Assembly: GCA_045612885.1 (NCBI GenBank)
Contig: JAZKZZ010000012.1
Location: 1 to 15,709 of the forward strand
DNA length: 15,709 bases
Source: RGIG6178 sp045612885
GTDB taxonomy: Bacteria > Bacillota_I > Bacilli_A > RFN20 > DUOF01
Direction of reading: 5' to 3'
Under the pieces are notes generated by a model, which searched no databases, had not been told where the DNA came from, and saw only the letters and a list, made by a program, of their open reading frames with translations. Below are positions 7,137 through 14,293 of this stretch, in pieces (the first letter of the stretch is position 1; each line of letters begins with the position of its first letter). The position numbers were made by a program, and so were the translations under genes.

Positions 7137-8450
7137 ATGAAGTATTTTAAGGTAGTTAATTTGGGTTGTAAGGTTAATGCTTATGAAAGTGATGCTATTG
7201 CTAATCTGCTTGAAGATAAAGGCTATATTCTTAGCGATGACTCACCTGATCTTATCGTAGTTAATACGTGTAGTGTTACTGCTACTAGTGATAGTAAAAG
7301 TAGACAAAAGATACGTCATCTAATAAAAGAACACCCAGAGGCTATTGTTTGTGTTATGGGTTGTTATAGTCAAATGAACGCAAAAGAAGCCAGTGAGATA
7401 GATGGTGTTGGTGTAGTGATTGGAACTAAATATCGCGATAAGATATTAGATTATGCGCTAGAATATGAAAAAACAGGCAAGAAAATAATAAATATTGAAG
7501 ATAGCGCTTTAGAAAAGAAATTTGAAAATTTGGTAGTATATAATTTTTATCAAAATACGAGAGCATATTTAAAAATTCAAGATGGTTGTAATAATTTTTG
7601 TAGTTATTGCATCATTCCATATACTAGGGGTAGAGTAAGATCAAAAGATACAGATTTAGTTATTAAAGAAGCACAATTACTGGTAAACAGAGGATATAAG
7701 GAACTTGTTTTGACGGGGATTCATACTGGTGCATATGGGATAGAATTTGATAACTATACTTTTTTTGATTTATTAAAAGATTTAGTAACTAAAGTAGATG
7801 GATTAGAGAGACTTAGAATTTCCTCAATAGAAATTAATGAATTAACAGATGAAATATTAGATTTAATTTCTAATAACAACATTATAGTTAATCATCTTCA
7901 TGTTCCTATCCAATCTGGTTGTAGTGAAACATTAAAGCGAATGAATAGGAAATATGATGTAAGTAGATTTGAGGAAAGAATTAATGCGATTAAGAGTAAA
8001 ATTAAGGATATCTCACTTACTACCGATGTTATAGTGGGATTTCCTCAAGAGAGTGATGAAGAATTTAATACTACATATCAAACACTTAAAAGAATAGGAT
8101 TTTCTAGATTACATGTTTTTCCTTTTTCTAGCAGAAAAGGTACAGTTGCAAGTAATATGAAAGGCCATATTAATGGAAATATAAAAAAAGAACGTGTAAA
8201 TCGCTTAATTTCCCTTTCTAAGGAGTTAGAGAAGGAATATTACTCTAGATTCTTAAATAGCGAATTAGAGGTGTTATTTGAAGAAAATAAAGATGGTTTT
8301 TACAAAGGCTATACAACAAACTATATTAAAGTAAGTGTTAGTAGTGAACAAGACTTAAAAGGTAAGTTTAAAAAAGTTAAATTAATAGAGATAATTGATA
8401 GAGGTATGGATTATGAAGTGAGGGGTGTGATTAGTGATGAAATATTCTAG
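7137..8450 (+). CDS. mtaB: tRNA t6A37 methylthiotransferase MtaB
   Basis: Radical SAM enzyme that adds a methylthio group to t6A37 of ANN-decoding tRNAs, giving ms2t6A. The 437-residue protein has the full layout. An N-terminal UPF0004 domain has cluster cysteines C11 (LGCKVN), C45 (NTCSVT) and C76 (GCYSQ). The radical SAM motif CNNFCSYC gives C151, C155 and C158. A TRAM-like C-terminus follows. The NLGCKVN opening separates MtaB from MiaB and RimO. The start at 7137 is preferred over an ATG at 7119 inside rsmE, because AGAGG at 7124-7128 is 8 bases before it and the protein then begins at the family's conserved MKYFKVVNLGC. It overlaps deoC by 14 bases, indicating coupled translation. Confidence 0.95.
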   Translation: MKYFKVVNLGCKVNAYESDAIANLLEDKGYILSDDSPDLIVVNTCSVTATSDSKSRQKIRHLIKEHPEAIVCVMGCYSQMNAKEASEIDGVGVVIGTKYRDKILDYALEYEKTGKKIINIEDSALEKKFENLVVYNFYQNTRAYLKIQDGCNNFCSYCIIPYTRGRVRSKDTDLVIKEAQLLVNRGYKELVLTGIHTGAYGIEFDNYTFFDLLKDLVTKVDGLERLRISSIEINELTDEILDLISNNNIIVNHLHVPIQSGCSETLKRMNRKYDVSRFEERINAIKSKIKDISLTTDVIVGFPQESDEEFNTTYQTLKRIGFSRLHVFPFSSRKGTVASNMKGHINGNIKKERVNRLISLSKELEKEYYSRFLNSELEVLFEENKDGFYKGYTTNYIKVSVSSEQDLKGKFKKVKLIEIIDRGMDYEVRGVISDEIF

Positions 8451-9114
8451 TTATATTGACCATACATTGTTAAAAGCAGATGCTACTTCAAGTGATATTA
8501 AAGCATTATGTAAAGAATCATTAAAGTATGAGTTTTTTAGCGTATGTATTAACCCATGTTATGTAAAACTTGCTAAAAGATATCTAAAAGATACACCTGT
8601 TAAGGTTTGTACTGTTATTGGTTTTCCATTAGGAAATAATGATGTTAAAACTAAAGTATTTGAGGCTAAAAAAGCGATTAAAGATGGTGCTAATGAAATT
8701 GATGTAGTAATCAATATTGCCAAATTTAAGGATAAAAAATATAAATATATTGAAAAAGAATTAGCAAGTATTGTTAAAGTTAGTAAGGGTAAGGCAATTG
8801 TTAAAGTTATTATAGAGACATGCTTGCTTACAAAAGAGGAAATTATAAAGGCTTGTGAGATTGTTTATGCAAGTGGTGTAGACTATATTAAGACTTCCAC
8901 AGGATTCTCTAAATATGGAGCTAGAGTACAAGATATTGAGACTATAAAAGAGATTTGTAAAGATAAAATGCGCATTAAAGCAAGTGGAGGAATATCTGAT
9001 TTTGAAACCATGAAATCAATGATAGGAGCGGGTGCTACACGTATAGGAACTAGTCATGGAGTGCAAATTATGGAAGAAATTGTAAGAAATTCCTCTAAAG
9101 AAGGGGAAAACTAA
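8437..9114 (+). CDS. deoC: Deoxyribose-phosphate aldolase
   Basis: Class I aldolase that splits 2-deoxy-D-ribose 5-phosphate into glyceraldehyde 3-phosphate and acetaldehyde, the last step of deoxynucleoside salvage. The 225-residue TIM-barrel protein has IDHTLLK at the N-terminus, NEIDVVIN with the catalytic Asp, K152 as the Schiff-base lysine in DYIKTSTGF, and K181 in RIKASGGI. ATG 8437 is chosen over the GTG just before it; AGGGGTG (8421-8427) serves as ribosome binding site inside mtaB. It sits where B. subtilis has the unrelated yqeW between mtaB and rpsU. Its substrate is made by DeoB, encoded separately at 14294. It ends TAATAA with only a T-rich stretch after it, and no terminator hairpin. 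Confidence 0.95.
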   Translation: MKYSSYIDHTLLKADATSSDIKALCKESLKYEFFSVCINPCYVKLAKRYLKDTPVKVCTVIGFPLGNNDVKTKVFEAKKAIKDGANEIDVVINIAKFKDKKYKYIEKELASIVKVSKGKAIVKVIIETCLLTKEEIIKACEIVYASGVDYIKTSTGFSKYGARVQDIETIKEICKDKMRIKASGGISDFETMKSMIGAGATRIGTSHGVQIMEEIVRNSSKEGEN

Positions 9115-9123
9115 TAATTTTTA

Positions 9124-9152
9124 TTGATTTTTTTCTTAAGTTATATTATTAT
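9124..9152 (+). promoter_or_regulatory. Sigma-A-like promoter of rpsU
   Basis: TTGATT (9124-9129) and TATTAT (9147-9152) are 17 bases apart, matching at 4/6 and 5/6. Transcription would start near 9159, giving a leader of about 37 bases that ends in the very strong GGGGGAGGG ribosome binding site (9181-9189). This fits a highly expressed ribosomal protein gene with its own promoter. Confidence 0.55.
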
Positions 9153-9195
9153 TTTAATCGATGTTAGCTAGTTTGCTTCAGGGGGAGGGAAGTCA

Positions 9196-9393
9196 ATGCC
9201 AAAGGTTGCAGTTCGTGATAATGAAAGTTTAGATGATGCATTACGTCGTTTTAAACGTTCAGTAAACAGGGCAGGAACTCTTGCTGCAGTAAAGAAACAT
9301 GAATATCATGTTAAGCCTGGCTTAAAACGTAAATTAAAGTCAGAAGAAGCAAGAAGAGCTTCACGTAAAAGTAAGAAAAAATATAGTGATTAA
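9196..9393 (+). CDS. rpsU: Small ribosomal subunit protein bS21
   Basis: Protein S21 of the 30S subunit, located near the anti-Shine-Dalgarno end of 16S rRNA and needed for efficient initiation on natural mRNAs. The 65 residues are very basic and show the family pattern: VRDNESLDDALRRFKRSVNRAGTL, read here as positions 6-29, followed by a lysine/arginine tail (ARRASRKSKKK). Length is typical for Bacillota. The ribosome binding site at 9181-9189 is the strongest in the window. A promoter precedes it and an intrinsic terminator follows, so it forms a single-gene unit. In B. subtilis rpsU also lies downstream of rsmE and mtaB. Confidence 0.97.
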   Translation: MPKVAVRDNESLDDALRRFKRSVNRAGTLAAVKKHEYHVKPGLKRKLKSEEARRASRKSKKKYSD

Positions 9394-9395
9394 TT

Positions 9396-9426
9396 AAAAA
9401 AGAAGTCCTTTGATAGGACTTTTTTT
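9396..9426 (+). terminator. Intrinsic terminator after rpsU
   Basis: AAGTCCT (9403-9409) and AGGACTT (9415-9421) form a perfect 7-base-pair stem with a TTGAT loop. An upstream A-run and a downstream T-run extend the stem, so it could also work on the opposite strand. It begins directly after the rpsU stop. Confidence 0.9.
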
Positions 9427-9449
9427 AATTTATATTTATAATATAAGTA

Positions 9450-9455
9450 TATAAT
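9450..9455 (+). promoter_or_regulatory. Possible -10 box for hflX
   Basis: TATAAT occurs at 9450-9455, and again at 9437-9442, between the rpsU terminator and hflX. A promoter is expected here because a terminator precedes the gene. No convincing -35 sits at the right distance, and TATAAT arises easily by chance in this A+T-rich stretch. Confidence 0.25.
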
Positions 9456-9471
9456 AAAATTGGGTGAGAAA

Positions 9472-10737
9472 ATGACTGGCAAATATAAAGTAATATTAAT
9501 AGGAGCAAACTATGAAAAACAAGAATTTTTTCTTGAATCTATGATAGAACTTGCATCTTTAGCAGATGCTCTTAATTATGAGGTAGTTAACTCTTATTCT
9601 CAAAATTTAAAAGAGATTAACAATGGTTATTATATAGGTGAGGGTAAGGCTAAAGAAATATATAATGAAATTAAAAATATGAATATAGATTATATTATTT
9701 TTAATAATGAATTATCGCCATTACAAATACAAAATTTAGAAACTTTATTTAAGATTAAAGTTATTGATAGAACTATGTTAATTTTAGATATATTTGCTAT
9801 AAGAGCTAAGACAAAAGAAGCTAAATTACAGGTAGAACTTGCTGCATTAGAATATATGATGCCTAGAATGCTAGGAATGAATAAAGATTTAGATAAGCAA
9901 CGTGGTGGTAATAAGAATAAGGGACTAGGAGAAAAATTGTTACAACTGGATCGTAGAAGAATATCAAGAAGAATATTATCTTTAAAAAATGAATTAGAAG
10001 AAATAGAAAAACAAAAGAAAATAACTAGTAAACAAAGAAATTCTTCTTTAACTCCTAAAATATGTTTGGTTGGATATACTAACGCTGGTAAATCTAGTTT
10101 ACTTAATTGTTTAATTGAATTATATGGAGAAAAGGAAGATAAAAAAGTATTAGAAAAGGATATGTTATTTGCTACTTTAGATACTTCTACTAGAAGAATA
10201 ATAGTAAATAAAAAAGAAGTTCTTATCTCAGATACAGTAGGCTTTGTTTCTATGTTACCTCATTTATTAGTAGAATCATTTAAAAGCACACTGGAAGAAT
10301 TGAAAAATGCTGATTTATTATTACATGTAATTGATCAATCTAGCCCAAACTATTTAATTGAAAAAACAGTATGTGAAGAAACAATTAAGGAAGTATTGAA
10401 TGGAGAAGAGAAAAAGATAATTAACGTGTATTCGAAATTGGACTTGCCTACTAATAATATAATTGAAGCCGAGGATAATGAAGTATTTGTTTCTAGTAGA
10501 ACTAGAGAGGGGATAGATGATCTTATAGAGATAATATTTGAAACTTTATATCCGAATATTATATATCATAAGTTATTTATCCCGTATAATGATATTAGTA
10601 ACTATTATAAGTTAGAAAAACTTCTATTTATTGATAAAAAAGAAGAATTAGAAGATGGAATTTATTTGGAAGGATATTGTCCTAAAGAGTATTATGGTTA
10701 TTATAAAAAATATATTATAGATGAAAATTCTATATAG
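9472..10737 (+). CDS. hflX: Ribosome-associated GTPase HflX
   Basis: GTPase that binds the 50S subunit and splits stalled or hibernating 70S ribosomes. The 421-residue protein has the HflX N-terminal domain (DRTMLILDIFAIRAKTKEAK, ending near residue 118), a helical linker, and the G domain: P-loop GYTNAGKSS (201-209), FATLDTSTR, DTVGF (254-258) and SSR (341-343). Two motifs deviate. G4 reads SKLD (321-324) instead of NKxD, and the linker reads GEKLLQLDRRRI instead of the usual GETQLExDRR. The P-loop and switch II motifs are intact, so it is probably active, though guanine selectivity could be affected. ATG 9472 is chosen over a TTG at 9460; GGGTGAG just upstream is the ribosome binding site. 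The stop is embedded in the ribosome binding site of the next gene. Confidence 0.93.
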   Translation: MTGKYKVILIGANYEKQEFFLESMIELASLADALNYEVVNSYSQNLKEINNGYYIGEGKAKEIYNEIKNMNIDYIIFNNELSPLQIQNLETLFKIKVIDRTMLILDIFAIRAKTKEAKLQVELAALEYMMPRMLGMNKDLDKQRGGNKNKGLGEKLLQLDRRRISRRILSLKNELEEIEKQKKITSKQRNSSLTPKICLVGYTNAGKSSLLNCLIELYGEKEDKKVLEKDMLFATLDTSTRRIIVNKKEVLISDTVGFVSMLPHLLVESFKSTLEELKNADLLLHVIDQSSPNYLIEKTVCEETIKEVLNGEEKKIINVYSKLDLPTNNIIEAEDNEVFVSSRTREGIDDLIEIIFETLYPNIIYHKLFIPYNDISNYYKLEKLLFIDKKEELEDGIYLEGYCPKEYYGYYKKYIIDENSI

Positions 10738-10747
10738 GAGGTATTAT

Positions 10748-11191
10748 ATGAAAAGTATATTAAAAGATAAGATTTATTTGTCAATGATATTGGGAGGATT
10801 ATTTTCACTAATATTATTTGGGATATGTATCTTTGTTAAGGAAAGAGCATCTTTTACTGTGATATTTATATTAAATATAATAGTTAACTTTATTGTTACA
10901 ATGTTATCTTTATTATTCGATGATAAAAAAGAAATAGGAATAAGATTTAAACTCATACCTCTATATTTAATGGTGACATTATTTGTATTAATTTTAGATG
11001 TTGTTGCAATCTCTAATACATTAGATATGGCTATGTATTCAAATTTAATGTATGCTACAAATATAAAGTTATATCTAGGAATATATTCAATATTTGTACT
11101 AATAATGGTATTGTTATCTTTCTATGTGGTATTGAAAAATAAAATGGACACTAATGACACTAATATTCGACAAAAGTCGTCAAAACAATAG
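10748..11191 (+). CDS. Small four-helix membrane protein, unknown function
   Basis: Not recognised. The 147-residue protein is mostly hydrophobic, with four predicted membrane helices centred near residues 20, 45, 78 and 115, short polar loops (KKEIGIRFK between helices 2 and 3) and a hydrophilic tail of about 18 residues. No catalytic motif, signal peptide or lipobox is seen. ATG 10748 is chosen because AGGAGG at 10736-10741 overlaps the hflX stop and is ideally spaced; an earlier ATG at 10721 inside hflX lacks a site. Cotranscription with hflX is likely, and a terminator follows. The end of the gene carries a 0A-box-like sequence, so its last codons may also be regulatory DNA for spo0A. Confidence 0.75.
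   Translation: MKSILKDKIYLSMILGGLFSLILFGICIFVKERASFTVIFILNIIVNFIVTMLSLLFDDKKEIGIRFKLIPLYLMVTLFVLILDVVAISNTLDMAMYSNLMYATNIKLYLGIYSIFVLIMVLLSFYVVLKNKMDTNDTNIRQKSSKQ
11166..11174 (-). promoter_or_regulatory. 0A-box-like site upstream of spo0A
   Basis: TTCGACAAA on this strand reads TTTGTCGAA on the other, an exact match to the Spo0A binding consensus (core TGTCGAA). It lies in the last codons of the membrane protein gene, about 87 bases before the spo0A -35. A partial second match (TCGTCAAA) follows at once. Spo0A regulates its own gene in B. subtilis, so autoregulation is plausible. A single 9-base match could be chance. Confidence 0.4.
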
Positions 11192-11203
11192 ATAAATTTC
11201 TTG

Positions 11204-11242
11204 GAAACACTAAATTTTTATGAATTTGGTGTTTCTTTTTTT
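11204..11242 (+). terminator. Intrinsic terminator after the membrane protein gene
   Basis: GAAACACTAAATT (11204-11216) pairs with AATTTGGTGTTTC (11223-11235) with one G-T wobble and a 6-base loop, followed by seven T. It separates the hflX unit from spo0A. Confidence 0.9.
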
Positions 11243-11260
11243 AAAAGATATTTTAATGAG

Positions 11261-11289
11261 TTGTAAAATGAAATTTCAGAAAATATAAT
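11261..11289 (+). promoter_or_regulatory. Sigma-A-like promoter of spo0A
   Basis: TTGTAA (11261-11266) and a perfect TATAAT (11284-11289) lie 17 bases apart, just downstream of a terminator. Transcription would begin near 11296, giving a leader of about 32 bases with GGGAGGG at 11311-11317. A clear sigma-H-type alternative was not identified. Confidence 0.6.
11269..11278. promoter_or_regulatory. Palindrome inside the spo0A promoter spacer
   Basis: TGAAATTTCA is a perfect 10-base palindrome lying wholly between the -35 and -10 boxes of the spo0A promoter. A bound protein here would block RNA polymerase. The sequence is short and A+T-rich, so it may be chance. Confidence 0.3.
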
Positions 11290-11327
11290 CATATTTGTAG
11301 CGTAAAAAAAGGGAGGGTAATAGGCTA

Positions 11328-12149
11328 ATGAATAAGATGAATTTACTAGTATGTGATTGCGATACTAGCATGAAGTCTGAAATTGAAAATAGAATCAATT
11401 CTATAGATAGTATTAACCTAATAGATTTTGTAAATGATGGAGGAAAAGCATTAGAAATTATAAGAAGAGAGAAGATAGATTTACTTATCATTGATGTTAT
11501 GTTAAGTGGTATTGATGGATTCGAAGTAATAAGGAAAATACGTAGTACACCCGAATTAAATGTAAAGAAGATAATTGTAACAACGGGGCTAGTTAATGAT
11601 AGTGTATTTACATTTACTAATAATTACAATATTGATTTGATGATACTCAAACCATACAATTTAGATTCTTTGATGTTTAAATTAGAATATATGTCAACAC
11701 ATGACATAAACTCGCAACGTCATAGATTATTAAATAGTGATGAATCTGAAGAATTAGTAAAGACTAGGTTAATGAATGACATTACTTCTATATTACATGA
11801 AGTAGGTATACCAGCACATATTAAAGGATATAATTATTTAAGAACTGCAATTCAAGAGGTATTTTATGTAGGTAGTATGAGTGGCAAAATAACAAAGGAG
11901 TTGTATCCTAACATTGCCAAGAAATATATTACTACTCCTTCAAGAGTGGAAAGAGCAATTAGGCATGCGATTGAAGTTGCATGGGGCAGAGGGAATATAG
12001 ATGTTATAGATGCTATATTTGGTTATACGATTAGTGCTTATAAAGCTAAACCAACAAATTCAGAATTTATATCGATGATAGCAGATAAACTTAAGATGTC
12101 TTATCAAGCAGACGCTAAGTCATCTTATTATATAAAAACATTTAACTAA
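11328..12149 (+). CDS. spo0A: Stage 0 sporulation response regulator Spo0A
   Basis: Master transcription factor for entry into sporulation and stationary phase, activated by phosphorylation. The 273-residue protein has a receiver domain (about 4-123) with phospho-acceptor D56, T85/T86 and K108. The C-terminal effector domain (about 143-265) has a recognition region, SRVERAIRHAIEVAW (205-219) followed by RGNID and KAKPTNSEF, almost identical to Bacillus Spo0A. The receiver is more divergent: the acidic pocket reads CDCD (9-12) where most family members have a DD pair, and the loop after D56 is MLSGIDG rather than MPxxDG. GGGAGGG at 11311-11317 precedes the ATG by 10 bases. The gene stands alone between two terminators and is not next to spoIVB, its usual neighbour. 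Identity is firm; whether the organism sporulates cannot be told from this window. Confidence 0.95.
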   Translation: MNKMNLLVCDCDTSMKSEIENRINSIDSINLIDFVNDGGKALEIIRREKIDLLIIDVMLSGIDGFEVIRKIRSTPELNVKKIIVTTGLVNDSVFTFTNNYNIDLMILKPYNLDSLMFKLEYMSTHDINSQRHRLLNSDESEELVKTRLMNDITSILHEVGIPAHIKGYNYLRTAIQEVFYVGSMSGKITKELYPNIAKKYITTPSRVERAIRHAIEVAWGRGNIDVIDAIFGYTISAYKAKPTNSEFISMIADKLKMSYQADAKSSYYIKTFN

Positions 12150-12189
12150 TATTCTTTAAAATAATTAAATAAAAGAAAATATGTAAAAT

Positions 12190-12217
12190 AGGATATATTA
12201 TTAGATATATCCTTTTT
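12190..12217 (+). terminator. Intrinsic terminator after spo0A
   Basis: AGGATATAT (12190-12198) and ATATATCCT (12205-12213) form a perfect 9-base-pair stem with a 6-base loop, followed by a run of T. The stem is A+T-rich and so weaker than the others. It ends only a few bases before the dinB -10 box. Confidence 0.75.
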
Positions 12218-12218
12218 A

Positions 12219-12227
12219 TGTTATAAT
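12219..12227 (+). promoter_or_regulatory. Extended -10 promoter of dinB
   Basis: TGTTATAAT is a perfect extended -10 (TGnTATAAT). The place of a -35 is taken by the spo0A terminator hairpin. Transcription would start near 12234, leaving a leader of only about a dozen bases, with the GGAG ribosome binding site at its very beginning. No LexA-type operator was recognised. Confidence 0.5.
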
Positions 12228-12245
12228 TTAGTTGGAGATGATGGT

Positions 12246-13418
12246 ATGGGACGTGTTATAGTTCATGTTGATCTTAATGCTTTCTTTGCTAGTGTAGAAG
12301 AGTTAAAAAATCCATCTTTAAAAAATAAACCTATGGCTGTTGGAGGAAAGGGAAGAAGAGGGGTTTTATCCACTGCTAATTACGAGGCAAGAAAATATGG
12401 TGTACACAGTGCTATGCCAACAAGTGTTGCAGTATCTTTATGTCCAAATTTGATTGTGGTGGAGGAAAAACATAATGAATATATAAAATACTCTAATGAG
12501 TTTTTTTCTCTTGTAAAAGAGCATTTAGGAGATAAAATTGAGATAGCTAGTATTGATGAATGCTATGTTGATTTTAGTGATTATAAATCAAAATGTGATG
12601 ATCCATTAAAGTATATAAAAGAAATGCAAGAAGATATTTATAAAAAACTAGGCTTAGGATGTTCTATAGGAATTTCATATAATAAATTTTTAGCTAAAAC
12701 AGCCAGCGATATGAAAAAGCCAATGGGATTTACTGTAGTTAGAAATAAAGATGTTCAATCGCTCATTTGGCCTTTAAAGATAGAAGATATGCATGGAGTG
12801 GGGAAGAAAACTGCTCCTAGACTAAAGGAAATAGGTATTAATACTATTGGAGATTTAGCTAGATTTGATGATATATATGCCCTGAAAAATATACTAGGTA
12901 ATAATTATATTTTTTATAAAGAACGTGCTAATGGTATTGATAATAGCGAAGTAGTATATATAGATGTAGATGCTAAATCTATTGGTAATTCTACTACTTA
13001 TGATCATGATTTAATTATTGAAGAAGAGATAAGAAGTGCTTTTAAGGAATTATCCAAAAGTGTTAGTAAAAGAGTTATAGCACAAAATATGCTAGGTTTT
13101 ACTATTTCCATTGTCATAAGATATAATGATTTTGCTACAGTTACTCGTTCAATAACTTTAACTGAACCCGTATGTAATGATGATGAAATATATATAAAAG
13201 CTATTAATCTTTTTGAAAAAAATTATAATAATAAACCAATACGATTATTAGGAATTACAGTATCTAATCTAAAAGAGAAAAAAGAAGTATTAAAACAAAT
13301 GAGTATCTTTGATTTAAATATTAATAAAAAGAGTACTACAGAGATTATTAATGATTTAAATAAATTATTAGATGCTAATCTATTATTTAAAGCCAGTGAG
13401 GTGAAAAAAGATGATTAG
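12246..13418 (+). CDS. dinB: DNA polymerase IV (Y family)
   Basis: Error-prone translesion polymerase that copies past damaged bases. The 390-residue protein has the Y-family palm and finger motifs. D9 is in HVDLNAFFASVE, with phenylalanines following as the steric gate. STANYEARKYGVHSAMP (42-58) binds the nucleotide, and SIDECYVD holds D104 and E105. The helix-hairpin-helix region (MHGVGKKTAPRLKEIGINT) and little-finger domain follow. QMSIFDL near the C-terminus matches the motif that binds the DNA polymerase sliding clamp. All catalytic residues are present. GGAG at 12233-12236 precedes the ATG. The stop overlaps the xerD start by 8 bases, so the two are translationally coupled. Confidence 0.95.
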   Translation: MGRVIVHVDLNAFFASVEELKNPSLKNKPMAVGGKGRRGVLSTANYEARKYGVHSAMPTSVAVSLCPNLIVVEEKHNEYIKYSNEFFSLVKEHLGDKIEIASIDECYVDFSDYKSKCDDPLKYIKEMQEDIYKKLGLGCSIGISYNKFLAKTASDMKKPMGFTVVRNKDVQSLIWPLKIEDMHGVGKKTAPRLKEIGINTIGDLARFDDIYALKNILGNNYIFYKERANGIDNSEVVYIDVDAKSIGNSTTYDHDLIIEEEIRSAFKELSKSVSKRVIAQNMLGFTISIVIRYNDFATVTRSITLTEPVCNDDEIYIKAINLFEKNYNNKPIRLLGITVSNLKEKKEVLKQMSIFDLNINKKSTTEIINDLNKLLDANLLFKASEVKKDD

Positions 13419-14250
13419 ATATTTAGATTTATATAGAGATTATATGATAGTTAGTAAGGGGAGTAGTTTAAAGACTGTAGAAGCTTATTTAAGAGATATA
13501 AAACAATATTTTCAAATAGAAAAAGATAAAGGATTTGACGGATATTTAAAGCATTTATATTTAAGTGGATATACTCCTTCAAGTCAGAATAGAAAACTAG
13601 CTTCTTTAAATAGTTATTATAAATTTTTAATGCTATATAATTATACTAATACTAATCCTTTTAGTAATGTAGAATATGCTAAAGAAGAGAAAAAATTACC
13701 TTCGTATTTAAGTATTAAAGAAGTTAAAGCAATGATTGATTATTTAAATAATGATTTATTGAATAAAGCAATATTACATGTTTTATATGGATGTGGGTTA
13801 AGAGTAAGTGAATTAGTTTCGCTTAGAGTTAGTGATATTCATTATGATGAGGGTTTAATAGAGTGTATAGGGAAGGGAAATAAGAAAAGATATATTCCAA
13901 TAAATAAGCAGGCATTATATGCTGTTAATGAGTATAAAATAAACTTTAGGGATAAATTAGAAAATAAGAAAAATAATACACTGTTATTCTTAAATAAATT
14001 AGGTAAACCAATTTATAGAGAATATGTTAATGTAATGTTAGAGAGAGTAAGAAAAGAAGTAGGAATTACTAAGAGAGTACATCCACACATGTTAAGACAT
14101 AGTTTTTCTACTCATTTATTAGAAAATGGGTTAAATTTAAGGGCTATACAGACCATGTTAGGACATGAAAATATTTCTACAACTGAGATTTATACGCATG
14201 TAAATGAAAAAAAATTAATAGATGATTATAATAAATACTTTAAAGAATAG
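13411..14250 (+). CDS. xerD: Tyrosine recombinase XerD
   Basis: Site-specific recombinase that works with XerC at the dif site to resolve chromosome dimers. The 279-residue protein, slightly shorter than the usual ~295, has an N-terminal SAM-like core-binding domain (about 3-88) and a catalytic domain with the complete set R131 (GLRVSEL), K155 (GKGNKKR), H226 and R229 (HPHMLRHSFSTHLL), H252 (LGHENISTT) and nucleophile Y261 (IYTHV). Choice of XerD over XerC or another Xer rests on the neighbouring deoB, since B. subtilis has xerD (ripX) directly before deoB (drm). GAGGTGA at 13398-13404 precedes the ATG. There is no sign of a mobile element around it, so a housekeeping role is more likely than an integrase. 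Confidence 0.88.
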   Translation: MIRYLDLYRDYMIVSKGSSLKTVEAYLRDIKQYFQIEKDKGFDGYLKHLYLSGYTPSSQNRKLASLNSYYKFLMLYNYTNTNPFSNVEYAKEEKKLPSYLSIKEVKAMIDYLNNDLLNKAILHVLYGCGLRVSELVSLRVSDIHYDEGLIECIGKGNKKRYIPINKQALYAVNEYKINFRDKLENKKNNTLLFLNKLGKPIYREYVNVMLERVRKEVGITKRVHPHMLRHSFSTHLLENGLNLRAIQTMLGHENISTTEIYTHVNEKKLIDDYNKYFKE

Positions 14251-14293
14251 GTAATTTTTAAAATTTAATATAAAATAAATTAAGGTGATTTAA

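Noticed and set aside
10774..10956. 60-residue minus-strand frame in the membrane protein gene
   Set aside because: Antisense shadow; the plus frame has a strong ribosome binding site and membrane helices.
11276..11491. 71-residue minus-strand frame over the spo0A start
   Set aside because: Overlaps the well-supported spo0A promoter and coding region, with no ribosome binding site.
13411..14250. Phage or element integrase
   Set aside because: Housekeeping neighbours, Bacillus-like xerD-deoB order and no attachment-site repeats or mobile genes nearby.
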